Shown in pieces: positions 8,701 to 15,721 of a DNA stretch of 64,000 bases. The first letter of the stretch is position 1, and each line of letters starts with the position of its first letter. The position numbers were made by a program, and so were the translations under genes. Below the pieces are notes generated by a model. The model did no database searches and was not told the DNA's origin. It saw nothing but the letters and a program-made list of their open reading frames with translations. The stretch comes from Shinella sp. (GTDB taxonomy: Bacteria > Pseudomonadota > Alphaproteobacteria > Rhizobiales > Rhizobiaceae), in contig QFQX01000003.1 in NCBI GenBank assembly GCA_003248775.1, forward strand, positions 113,249 to 177,248, written 5' to 3'.

Positions 8701-9237
8701 GGCAAGGGCGAATTCGCCGAGGCCGTTGCCCGTAATGCCTTCAAGCTGATGGCCTACAAGGACGAATACGAAGTGGCCCGGCTGCATCGCGATCCATCCT
8801 TCGCCAAAGCGATTTCCGAACAGTTCGAAGGCGATTTCCGCATCCGCCATCATCTGGCGCCGCCGCTTCTGTCGCGCCGCATCGATGCGCGCACCGGCCG
8901 GCCGGCAAAGATCGCGCTCGGCGCATGGATCGGCCCGGTCTTCGGCATCCTCGCAAAGCTGAAGGGCCTGCGCGGCACCCGTTTCGATCCCTTCGGACGG
9001 ACGGAGGAGCGTCGGATGGAACGCCGGATGATCGAGGATTATGCGGCGCTTATCGAGGAACTCTCCGCAAACCTTTCCCGGGCGGGCCTGAACGCCGCCG
9101 TCGAGATCGCCGGCCTGCCGGACATGGTGCGCGGCTTCGGACCGGTGAAGCTTGAAAGCGCCGGCCGATACGAAGCGCGCAAGAGCGAACTGATCGGACG
9201 CTGGCGCAGTGAAGCGCCGCTTTCCCGGACGGCATGA
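5749..9237 (+). CDS. Indolepyruvate ferredoxin oxidoreductase, fused alpha-beta (IorAB type)
   Basis: This 1162-aa protein is a single-chain 2-oxoacid:ferredoxin oxidoreductase, which converts aryl-pyruvates plus CoA to aryl-acetyl-CoA, CO2 and reduced ferredoxin. The order is an N-terminal pyrimidine-binding domain (SGYRGSPLAGFD), a TPP-binding domain (CSGCPHS from residue 442, GIGCHMM, NMGDGTYFHSG), a cysteine cluster (C643, C646, C649, C655; CEGCGDCSAVSNC), and a gamma-type domain with LLAGIGGTGVITV near residue 730. Fused forms of about 1150-1200 aa are usual in proteobacteria, so this copy looks full length. ATG 5749 overlaps the oxidase stop; the frame is open further upstream but that part lies inside the oxidase gene. 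The length argues against a pseudogene. Confidence 0.9.
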   Translation: MNLPVAPSRIAASHQINESIDLDDRYRLEEGRILVSGTQALVRLPMIQRERDLAAGLNTAGYVSGYRGSPLAGFDREMVKARKYLEKAHVKFQPGLNEDMAATAVWGTQQTGMFKGNRYDGVFSMWYGKGPGVDRSMDVIRHANAAGTSQHGGVLLLVGDDHGAASSTLPHQSEHNLISAMVPLLSPAGIAEYIDYGLYGWAMSRYSGAWIGYKCQTEIVECTATVEIGPGRPSIILPTDGPAPGELSLRWPDGPHAMELRLERKIEAVKAFARANNLDRRSGAPSRGRLGIVSTGKSWLDLLGAVAALGLSEGDLERLGIGLYKVGLTWPLEPEGISRFALDFDEIFVVEEKRPVIEEQLKALLFNLPADRRPRVFGKTGDAGERLLPSIGEISMVSVARALVQRLGGRQGPLGPAALRLEEITSAFADDTAALKREPYFCSGCPHSISTRIPDGSRATTGIGCHMMIIGVEDRNTSTFTQMGGEGGAWIGLSPFTDEKHIFVNMGDGTYFHSGLLAIRAAIAAKVNATYKILFNDAVAMTGGQRHDGELSVPAVVDQMLAEGARRVVVVAENPDAWIGRLPREVSIHPRDELDAVQRDLRETEGVTALIYDQVCAAEKRRRRKRGAFPVSDKRAFINELVCEGCGDCSAVSNCISIEPKETELGRKRRINQSSCNTDLSCIKGFCPSFVTVEGGKIRKPAGRAASIDASNLPLPVIEADLGQPYNMLLAGIGGTGVITVSAILSMAAHIDGLAVLTLDQTGLAQKNGAVVSHLRIAANPEALNTVRIGPGESDVVLGFDVVVSAGRTALPTFVKGRTRAVIDDHFAPTAAFVQNTAIDLRQEVTLRALKKAAGEDALALVPATTAGTALLGDAIAANMLLLGNAWQRGLIPISLDAIQRAIELNGTGIVMNRAAFDWGRRLAVEPDAVAKTVGLSQEAREAETLDMLIDKRAAFLTDYQDAAYARRYRTLVERARTAEAALGGKGEFAEAVARNAFKLMAYKDEYEVARLHRDPSFAKAISEQFEGDFRIRHHLAPPLLSRRIDARTGRPAKIALGAWIGPVFGILAKLKGLRGTRFDPFGRTEERRMERRMIEDYAALIEELSANLSRAGLNAAVEIAGLPDMVRGFGPVKLESAGRYEARKSELIGRWRSEAPLSRTA

Positions 9238-9253
9238 AGAGGAGGCGTCGAGG

Positions 9254-10258
9254 ATGAAACTGGTACCGAAGGACAAGCCCATGGCTGAGAAAATCATCAT
9301 CGACACCGATCCGGGTCAGGACGACGCCTTTGCGATTCTGCTGGCGCTTGCCAGTCCCGAGGTGGACCTGCTGGGCATCACCACGGTCGCCGGCAATGTT
9401 CCGCTGAGCCTCACCCACCGCAATGCGCGGCAGGTGCTGGAACTCGCGGGCCGCTCGGAAGTCCCCGTTTTCGCCGGCTGCGCGAAACCAATGGCCGTGC
9501 CGCTGGTCACCGCCGAACATGTACACGGCGCGACCGGACTTGACGGCGCCGAACTGCCGGAACCCGTCATGCCGCTGCAGGATCGCCATGCTGTCGACTT
9601 CATTATCGATACGCTGATGAAGGAACCTGAGGGGTCCGTGACGCTCTGCCCGCTCGGCCCTCTCACCAATATCGGCACAGCACTGACAAAGGCCCCGGAA
9701 ATCGCCTCGCGCATCCGTCGCATCGTCCTGATGGGTGGAGGCCTGTTCGAAGGCGGCAACATCACGCCTGCCGCGGAATTCAACATCTTCGTCGATCCGC
9801 AGGCCGCCGCAATCGTCTTCGCCTCCGGCGTCCCGATCGTCATGATGCCGCTCGACGTGACCCACAAGGTGCGCACGACGCGCGAACGGGTGGAGCGTAT
9901 CCGCGCTCTGGACGGTGAGTTCGGCGCGGTGACGGCCGGCTGGCTCGATTACTTCGAGCGTTTTGACGAGGAAAAATACGGAACCGACGGCGGCCCGCTG
10001 CACGATCCGAACGTGATTGCCTACCTCATCCGGCCGGACATCTACGACGGCCGCCTTTGCAACGTCGAGATCGAGACCGAATCCGAACTGACCAAGGGCA
10101 TGACCGTGGTCGACTGGTGGAAGGTCAGCGGCCGCCCGGCCAATGCCCTTTTCATCCGTGACGTCGACGACGCGGCATTCTTCTCGCTCCTGACGGAGCG
10201 TCTGGCGGTGCTGGCATCCGCGACATCCGTTGCGCCGCGCCAGCGGGTCGGCGCATGA
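9254..10258 (+). CDS. Inosine/uridine-preferring nucleoside hydrolase family protein
   Basis: This 334-aa enzyme has the family hallmark DTDPGQDDA near the N terminus (calcium- and ribose-binding aspartates). It also has LCPLGPLTNIGTAL, IVLMGGG and AAEFNIFVDPQAA in the expected order, and the late DPNVIAYLIRP motif. Nucleoside hydrolases split ribonucleosides into base and ribose in the cytosol. ATG 9254 is chosen because GAGGAGG sits about 9 nt upstream; an ATG at 9281 is the alternative. It begins 16 bp after the ferredoxin oxidoreductase, so it may share that transcript. Functionally it pairs better with the pseudouridine genes that converge on it from the right. C-nucleosides such as pseudouridine are not normal substrates of this family. 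Confidence 0.88.
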   Translation: MKLVPKDKPMAEKIIIDTDPGQDDAFAILLALASPEVDLLGITTVAGNVPLSLTHRNARQVLELAGRSEVPVFAGCAKPMAVPLVTAEHVHGATGLDGAELPEPVMPLQDRHAVDFIIDTLMKEPEGSVTLCPLGPLTNIGTALTKAPEIASRIRRIVLMGGGLFEGGNITPAAEFNIFVDPQAAAIVFASGVPIVMMPLDVTHKVRTTRERVERIRALDGEFGAVTAGWLDYFERFDEEKYGTDGGPLHDPNVIAYLIRPDIYDGRLCNVEIETESELTKGMTVVDWWKVSGRPANALFIRDVDDAAFFSLLTERLAVLASATSVAPRQRVGA

Positions 10259-10348
10259 GCCGAGGCAAAGAGGGAGCGGTGCCGAAATCTGCCGGACACC
10301 GCCCCAAAAACCGGCCTTCGGGGGATGAGAAGGCCGGGGGAAGCCTGG

Positions 10349-10450
10349 AGCATTTCCAGCAAAAATGCATCACGGTTTTGCGTCCGGAAATGCGTAAAAA
10401 CAAAGATATAGAGCGTTTTCGCGTTTCAGGGAAAAGCGGAAATGCTCTAG
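10349..10450. repeat. RIME-like palindromic intergenic repeat, copy 1
   Basis: A 102-bp block runs from AGCATTTCCAGC to GAAATGCTCTAG. Its outer ends are complementary (AGCATTTCC against GGAAATGCT), and internally TTTTGCGTCCGGAAATGCGT and a TTTTCGCGTTTC segment recur. A second copy of the same length lies at 40442-40543 with only scattered differences. Size and structure match RIME elements of rhizobia. The minus-strand stop codon of the neighbouring hydratase gene (10447-10449) is inside the last bases of the repeat. Confidence 0.8.
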
Positions 10451-11271
10451 TCGTCCAATCCCTTGAACGGGGCGTCGCGTACCTCGAGATATTCCTTCAG
10501 GGACATCTTGCCGAGATTGGCCATCCATTCCTGACCCTTGCGGCTGACGTGAAGTGCGGCAATCGCATGCACGTTGTAGTCCATCGAGGTCATCAGGCCG
10601 GCAGCGATCTGCTGGTTGTTGATCGAGGCCTTGGCATGCTTGATCGCCGGGACCGGCATGCGCGCCAGCTTGCGGGCAAGGTTTTCGGTCTTTTCCTTGA
10701 GCTCGGCGGCCGGCACGATCTTGTTGATCAGATGCATCCGCAGCGCTTCCTCGGCATCGACGACATCGCCGGTATACATCAGGTAGCGAACGTCGCGGGT
10801 GGCCATGAGCCAGGGCATGAACAGCGATGGCGGACCGGAATTGTGGCGCACTTCCGGCTCGCCGAACCTGGCGGTGTCGGCAGCGATCGCAAGATCGCAG
10901 GCCATCATCAGTTCGAGAGCGCCGGCAAGCGCATAACCGTTGACGGAAGCAATGACCGGGATCGGCGCCTTCCAGATATTGAGGAGCGCCTGGGTGTTCT
11001 CACCCATGTCGGCATGCCAGTCCTCGATGTCGACGTCGTAATCGGCACCCTGCAGATCGTAGCCGGCGGAAAACGCCCGGCCGGCGCCCGTGATCACCAG
11101 CGCGTTGATATCCGGGTCCGCGACGGCCGCAGCCACGGCGGCGTCGATTTCACGGATCGCCGTCTTGTTCATCGCATTCAGCTTGTCAGGACGGTTGAGG
11201 GTGATGGTCGCGAACTTGTCGGTCGCGTCCTTCTCGAAAAGGATGGTCTCGAAAACAGGCATGTCGCTCAT
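10447..11271 (-). CDS. Enoyl-CoA hydratase/isomerase family protein
   Basis: This 274-aa crotonase-fold protein has TLNRPDKLNAMN at the N terminus. The oxyanion-hole motifs are present as GAGRAFSAGYDL and SVNGYALAGALELMMACD. The residue pattern does not settle whether it hydrates enoyl-CoA, isomerises or hydrolyses. AAGGAA upstream of the ATG is a reasonable ribosome site. It is the last gene of a probable psuK-psuG-hydratase unit, with only 24 bp between it and psuG. A CoA enzyme is unexpected in a pseudouridine operon and may serve something else. Its stop codon lies in the RIME-like repeat, so the C terminus (DAPFKGLDD) may have been shaped by the insertion. Confidence 0.85.
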   Translation of the reverse strand: MSDMPVFETILFEKDATDKFATITLNRPDKLNAMNKTAIREIDAAVAAAVADPDINALVITGAGRAFSAGYDLQGADYDVDIEDWHADMGENTQALLNIWKAPIPVIASVNGYALAGALELMMACDLAIAADTARFGEPEVRHNSGPPSLFMPWLMATRDVRYLMYTGDVVDAEEALRMHLINKIVPAAELKEKTENLARKLARMPVPAIKHAKASINNQQIAAGLMTSMDYNVHAIAALHVSRKGQEWMANLGKMSLKEYLEVRDAPFKGLDD

Positions 11272-11295
11272 GGGGGCGTTCCTTTCGTGAAATCT

Positions 11296-12222
11296 CTAGC
11301 GGCCGACAGCGAGCGCGCTGATGGCGACGGCAATCCTTGCCGCAAGCGCGGCGTTGTTCATCACCAGCGCGATATTCGCCTTGAGGCTGCGGCCCTCGGA
11401 CAGTTCGTTGATCCGTGCAAGCAGGAAGGGCGTCACGTCCTTGCGGGTCACGCCACGCTCTTCGGCCTCGGCGAGAGCATCGGCAATCGTTGCGTTGATG
11501 AAGGCCGGATCGAGCGCCGCATCTTCCGGAATGGGATTGGCGATCAGGAGGCCCGTTCCCGAACCGAGCGTGTGGTGGCTGACGATGGCCTTGGCGATAT
11601 CCTCGGCGCTATCGAGACGATGATCGGCCTTCTCGCCGCTGTCGCGGGTGAAGAAGGCGGGGAAGGCATCCGTGCCATAGGCAATGACCGGAACGCGTTG
11701 CGTCTCGAGGAATTCCAGCGTCTTCGGAATATCGAGGATCGACTTGACGCCGGCGCAGACGACGGCCGTGCCGGTTCGGCCGAGTTCGGTGAGGTCGGCC
11801 GAGATGTCGAAGCTCTCCTCGGCGCCGCGATGCACGCCGCCGACACCACCCGTAGCAAAGACCGGAATACCGGCAAGCTCGGCAATGCGCATGGTGGCCG
11901 AAACCGTCGTGCCGGCGGTGCCGCCGCGCGTCATTACAGCAGCCAGATCGCGGCCCGACGCCTTGACCGCACTCTTGTCGGCGGCAAGCGCGGCAAGCGT
12001 TTCGCGATCGAGGCCGGCATGCAGCTTGCCGCCGATCACGGCGATGGTCGCGGGCACCGCGCCGTTCGCCCGGATGGTGTCTTCCACCGCAATCGCGGTT
12101 TCCAGATTGGCCGGATACGGCATGCCATGGGTGATGATGGTCGATTCGAGCGCTACGACGGGACGGCCTTCAGCAAGCGCTGCGGCAACTTCGGCACTCA
12201 TTTCGGGTTTCAGGAGAGGCAT
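11296..12222 (-). CDS. psuG: Pseudouridine-5'-phosphate glycosidase
   Basis: This 308-aa protein of the PsuG/IndA family cleaves the C-C glycosidic bond of pseudouridine 5'-phosphate to give uracil and ribose 5-phosphate. Family signatures are clear: VALESTIITHGMPYPANLETA at the N terminus, ASGRDLAAVMTRGGTAGTTV, FATGGVGGVHRGAEESFDIS and CAGVKSILDIPKTLE. The length matches E. coli PsuG. An internal Met at 10 shares the frame, but AAGGAA before ATG 12222 supports the longer form. It lies 33 bp behind psuK. Together the two form the known two-step pseudouridine pathway of kinase then glycosidase. Confidence 0.93.
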   Translation of the reverse strand: MPLLKPEMSAEVAAALAEGRPVVALESTIITHGMPYPANLETAIAVEDTIRANGAVPATIAVIGGKLHAGLDRETLAALAADKSAVKASGRDLAAVMTRGGTAGTTVSATMRIAELAGIPVFATGGVGGVHRGAEESFDISADLTELGRTGTAVVCAGVKSILDIPKTLEFLETQRVPVIAYGTDAFPAFFTRDSGEKADHRLDSAEDIAKAIVSHHTLGSGTGLLIANPIPEDAALDPAFINATIADALAEAEERGVTRKDVTPFLLARINELSEGRSLKANIALVMNNAALAARIAVAISALAVGR

Positions 12223-12255
12223 GATTTCAGATGTTCCTTTCAGTATGCAGGCGCG

Positions 12256-13374
12256 TCAGTCTTCGAGGCGATGAAGATTGGCCTCGATGAAATGCGCCGA
12301 AAGCGCGGGATGAACGCTGGTGGTACATTCGGTGGTCAAGGTGCCCATGAGGCTGCCGATGCGGGCCGCGCGGACGATATCGTCGCCAGAAATGATCCGG
12401 TTGAGCGTCGCCGCGATCATCGCGTCGCCCGCCCCGGTCATATCCACCGGTCGGGCCGGCACGGCTGCGAAGCTCGCAATCCCGTCCTGCGCGGCAACGG
12501 CAACGCCGGTGGAACCGAGTGTGACCACGGCTTCGGTGGCGCCCGCGGCCTGAAGCGCACGCGCGGCATCGCGCGCCTCATCCAGCGAAGCGCCGGATGC
12601 CGGCATCTGCCGGCCGAGGAAGGCGTAAGCCTCGGCAATGTTCATGAAGACGATATCAACGCCGGAAAGGTCCTTCGGCAGGCGGGCGACCTTCGGCGTC
12701 GAAACGGCATCGATCGCAAGCCTTGCGCGCGAACCGCGCTTGCGCACGATCAGCGCTTCGAGGGTTTCGGCCGGAAGGTTGCAGTCTGCAAAAATCCAGG
12801 TGGCCGAACCGATATGCGACCAGACGCGGTCGAGCACAGCCGGCTGGAACTCCTCGAAGATGGCCATGTCGGCAAGACCGAAGCGCAAAGCGCCGGTCGG
12901 TTCCAGCAGCGCCACGTATTCGGCGGTGCGGCCCCTGTCGCTGATCTGCACCTGGCTGACATCGACGCCCCGCTCACGCAGGTGACCGAGAATCTCCCGG
13001 CCCGGCTCGTCATTGCCGATGATCGAGATGAAGCTCGTTTCCGTACCGAGCAGGGCAAGGTTTTCCGTCACGTTGCGCGCCACGCCACCGCTGGTGCGCG
13101 ATCCCTGAACGGGATTGGAGGTATCCTCCACCAGCGGATCGAGAGCGCGGTACTTGCGGTCGAAGACGGCGCCGCCAAGGCAGGCAACGCGTCGTGCCGC
13201 CGGCAGCACATAGCCGCGACCGAGAATGTAGCCCTTCTGAATGAGCTGGACGATATGCGCGGCAACGGTAGAGCGCGCCAGCCCCATCATGGTGGCGATC
13301 TCCTGCTGCCCGGCAAAGGGATTGGCCTTCACCAGCTCCAGAACCGCGCGTTCCTGCTCTCCGAGTTCTTCCAT
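12256..13374 (-). CDS. psuK: Pseudouridine kinase (PfkB family) with N-terminal winged helix
   Basis: This 372-aa protein has two parts. Residues about 1-58 form a winged helix-turn-helix (LLELV-type helix, QQEIATMMGLARSTVAAHI, then a YILGRGYVL wing). Residues about 62-365 form a PfkB carbohydrate kinase with RTSGGVARNVTENLALLG, IGNDEPG and the catalytic DMTGAGDAMIAA. PsuK phosphorylates pseudouridine at the 5' position. The fused DNA-binding head suggests it could also sense substrate and control its own operon. A perfect 10-bp dyad sits in the divergent promoter 52-78 bp upstream of the start. Related PfkB-HTH fusions are known, but the regulatory role here is inferred. Confidence 0.88.
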   Translation of the reverse strand: MEELGEQERAVLELVKANPFAGQQEIATMMGLARSTVAAHIVQLIQKGYILGRGYVLPAARRVACLGGAVFDRKYRALDPLVEDTSNPVQGSRTSGGVARNVTENLALLGTETSFISIIGNDEPGREILGHLRERGVDVSQVQISDRGRTAEYVALLEPTGALRFGLADMAIFEEFQPAVLDRVWSHIGSATWIFADCNLPAETLEALIVRKRGSRARLAIDAVSTPKVARLPKDLSGVDIVFMNIAEAYAFLGRQMPASGASLDEARDAARALQAAGATEAVVTLGSTGVAVAAQDGIASFAAVPARPVDMTGAGDAMIAATLNRIISGDDIVRAARIGSLMGTLTTECTTSVHPALSAHFIEANLHRLED

Positions 13375-13426
13375 CCTTGCCCGACCGCGTTTTTCGAAAA
13401 ATTGCTGTTATCGGGATATGGACAAC

Positions 13427-13452
13427 AACAGATGTTTTTGTCAACATCTGTT
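13427..13452. promoter_or_regulatory. Perfect 10-bp dyad, candidate operator for the PsuK winged helix
   Basis: In the 130-bp gap between divergent psuK and the oxygenase gene, AACAGATGTT (13427-13436) is followed by a 6-nt spacer and its exact complement AACATCTGTT (13443-13452). It lies in an AT-rich segment with TTGTC and TTTAC elements. A perfect dyad of this size between divergent units is a typical operator. The nearest DNA-binding protein is the winged helix of PsuK. Confidence 0.6.
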
Positions 13453-13504
13453 TACAAAAGGAGCGACGACCAAGATCGCTCCGTGCCAGAGGGAAATCGT
13501 CGTC

Positions 13505-14473
13505 ATGCAGCGTGAAACAACGCCACAGGTCTCTGAACAGACCATTCCGGTCATCGATGTCGCTCCGTTCATCGCGGGAGGCGAAGGCGCTTCGGAGGTG
13601 GTTCGCCAGCTCGAAACGGCAGCGCGCGACACCGGCTTCTTCCTCGTCACCGGCCATGGCGTCTCACCGGAAATCACAAAGCGGCTCTACGATCTCGCCC
13701 GTTCGTTCTTCGATTTCCCGCAGGAATGGAAAGTCACGCAGGGCCGGACCACGGATCTCGACGGCGGCGTCGCATTCTCGCCCATCGCGGACGAGGCCCT
13801 TGCCGCAACGCTCGGCATCAAGACCCCCGGCGATTACAAGGAGAGCCTGAACTTTGGCCCCCGCCTCAAGGGTGGCTCGTGGCCCGACCAGCCGGCCGGT
13901 CTTCGGCAGGCCTTCATCGACTATTTCGGCGAAATGGAGCGACTGGCCTTTCATCTGCGCCGGGCATTCTGCGCGGCAATCGGCCTGCCGCCCGAATACT
14001 TCGAACCCTCCTTTGTCGATCACCTCTCGGCACTCCGGGTCATCAACTATCCGGAGCAGGAGGAAACCCCTCTTCCGGGCCAGATGCGCGCCGGCATGCA
14101 TACGGATTACGGCTTCATGACCATCCTGCGTTCGGAAGCCTCCCCCGGCGGACTGCAGGTCCAGCGCCGCGACGGCGAGTGGCTGGATGCGCCCAATATC
14201 GAAGGCTCCTATGTGGTCAACATCGGCGACGCCTTCATGCGCTGGACGAATGACGAATGGGTCTCGACGCCGCACCGGGTGGCAAACCCGCCCGGCGATC
14301 GCAAGGGCAGCGCGCGGCGCCAGTCCATTCCCTTCTTCCTGAACCCCAACGCCGGAACCGTGATCGAATGCCTCGAACCCTTCACCCGGGGCGGCAAGGC
14401 CGCGAAATACGACCCGATCACCTACGGCGAATATATCGCGCTGAAAACCAGCCAGGCCTTTTCCAAGTCCTGA
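13505..14473 (+). CDS. 2-oxoglutarate/Fe(II)-dependent oxygenase, isopenicillin N synthase-like
   Basis: This 322-aa non-heme iron oxygenase has an N-terminal DIOX_N domain (IPVIDVAPFIAGGEGA, GFFLVTGHGVSPE) and a C-terminal 2OG-FeII_Oxy domain. The iron ligands are all visible: H199 and D201 in the HTDYG motif and H257 in STPHRVANP. The 2-oxoglutarate-binding pair is R272 and S274 (RQS). Bacterial relatives hydroxylate or oxidise diverse small molecules, so the substrate is open. ATG 13505 is used because the family N terminus begins there and a GAGGG site lies about 11 nt upstream. It heads the importer operon at 14542-18421 and diverges from psuK, suggesting it acts on the imported compound. 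Confidence 0.88.
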   Translation: MQRETTPQVSEQTIPVIDVAPFIAGGEGASEVVRQLETAARDTGFFLVTGHGVSPEITKRLYDLARSFFDFPQEWKVTQGRTTDLDGGVAFSPIADEALAATLGIKTPGDYKESLNFGPRLKGGSWPDQPAGLRQAFIDYFGEMERLAFHLRRAFCAAIGLPPEYFEPSFVDHLSALRVINYPEQEETPLPGQMRAGMHTDYGFMTILRSEASPGGLQVQRRDGEWLDAPNIEGSYVVNIGDAFMRWTNDEWVSTPHRVANPPGDRKGSARRQSIPFFLNPNAGTVIECLEPFTRGGKAAKYDPITYGEYIALKTSQAFSKS

Positions 14474-14541
14474 CGGCAAAGGACGAAGCGAAATCCGCAA
14501 TACGCATGCACTGAACGACCTGAACAACAAGGGGAACTGAA

Positions 14542-15579
14542 ATGACGAATTTGACGAGACGCCAGACGCTTTCGGCGATGGCGGGACTTTCCGCCGCCGC
14601 CATGTTCGGCCTGCCGGCACGCGCTCAGGAAAAAACCCTGGTGGTGCCGACGCTGGGCGGCGCCTGGGAACAGTTCTGGCGCAGCACGCTCGCCCCGGCC
14701 TTCACCGCCAAGAGCGGAGCCGCGGTAACGCTCGACGCCGGCAACGGCCGCGTCTGGAGCGCCAACCTGCGCGCCGCCGGCGTCGACAAGCCGCCCTATT
14801 CGTTCCTGATGACCAACGAGGCCTTCGCCAACAGCCTGCGCAAGGAAGGCTTCTTCGAGAAGCTCAACCTCACCAAACTGCCGAACTATGCCGACCTCTA
14901 CCCGCTCGCCAGGAAGACCGACGACTGGGGCGCGGTCGCCATGGTGTCGCCGATCGGCCTTGCCTACCGCACCGACCTCGTGTCCACGCCGCCGAAGGGC
15001 TGGAAGGACCTGTGGGAGAACCCGGAATTCAAGGGTCGCATCGGCCTCTACAATTTTGCCAACACCGCCGGCAAGATGGAGCTGATGCTCTTCTCCAAGA
15101 TCTTCGGCAAGGACCAGTATGACGTCGACGCCGGCTTCAAGGCGCTCGAAAACCTCGGCTCCGTGATCCAGGCGGACTTCAACCTCTCCACCGGCATCGC
15201 CGCCGGTGAATTCGTCGTCGCTCCCTTCGACTTCGGCGAGGTCGCTCGCCTCCGCAAGCAGGGCCTGCCGATCGATATCGTCGTGCCGGAGGAAGGCATG
15301 CTGATGTTCGACCAGACGCTCAACATCCTCGTCAACGCACCGGAGAAGGAACTCGCCTACGAATACGCGAACTTCATGCTGTCGCCGGAAGCCCAGACCC
15401 TGCTGATGAAGGAATTCTTCGTCTCGCCGACCAATGCCAAGGTCGTGGTTCCCGACGACCTGAAGGCCGACGTGCCGATCTCGGGCGCCCAGATGGACAA
15501 TATTCTGACCTGGGACTGGGAATTCATGAACGGCAAGCAGGCCGAATTCGCCGAGACCTGGGCGAAGACCGTCAAGTAA
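14542..15579 (+). CDS. Periplasmic substrate-binding protein, spermidine/putrescine (PotD) type
   Basis: This is a 345-aa extracellular solute-binding protein of the bacterial type 2/PotD group. The N terminus has twin arginines (TRRQTL) and a hydrophobic stretch ending at PARAQ, so Tat export is likely. The mature region carries VSPIGLAYRTDLV and GWKDLWENPEFKGRIGLYNF, as in polyamine and Fe(III)-type binding proteins. It begins 68 bp after the oxygenase with AAGGGGAA before the ATG. A strong hairpin follows it, probably giving more binding protein than permease. The ligand is uncertain: these importers also carry amino-acid derivatives and other cations, and the location beside psuK makes a nucleoside-derived ligand worth testing. 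Confidence 0.88.
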   Translation: MTNLTRRQTLSAMAGLSAAAMFGLPARAQEKTLVVPTLGGAWEQFWRSTLAPAFTAKSGAAVTLDAGNGRVWSANLRAAGVDKPPYSFLMTNEAFANSLRKEGFFEKLNLTKLPNYADLYPLARKTDDWGAVAMVSPIGLAYRTDLVSTPPKGWKDLWENPEFKGRIGLYNFANTAGKMELMLFSKIFGKDQYDVDAGFKALENLGSVIQADFNLSTGIAAGEFVVAPFDFGEVARLRKQGLPIDIVVPEEGMLMFDQTLNILVNAPEKELAYEYANFMLSPEAQTLLMKEFFVSPTNAKVVVPDDLKADVPISGAQMDNILTWDWEFMNGKQAEFAETWAKTVK

Positions 15580-15630
15580 TATTGCCGGAAGGACGGGCGG
15601 TGCGGCAGCGTATCCCCGTCCCCATGCATG

Positions 15631-15664
15631 CCAGGCCGGCAATCCCTCCGCCGGCCTGGATTTT
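15631..15664 (+). terminator. GC-rich hairpin after the binding-protein gene (attenuator-type)
   Basis: CCAGGCCGGC (15631-15640) pairs perfectly with GCCGGCCTGG (15650-15659) across a 9-nt loop and is followed by ATTTT. It lies between the binding protein and the ATPase gene of the same operon. Partial termination or 3'-end protection of the upstream mRNA is therefore the likely role. Confidence 0.7.
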
Positions 15665-15721
15665 CGACATCGAGGCATGCCTGCGCTTTTCTTTCGCGGG
15701 CCATAGGGAAAGTTGAACACC

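Noticed and set aside
10255..13515. Very long plus-strand open frame (1086 codons)
   Set aside because: It lies opposite psuK, psuG and the hydratase, which have clear family motifs. The frame is open only because of high GC codon bias, and it has no recognisable domain.
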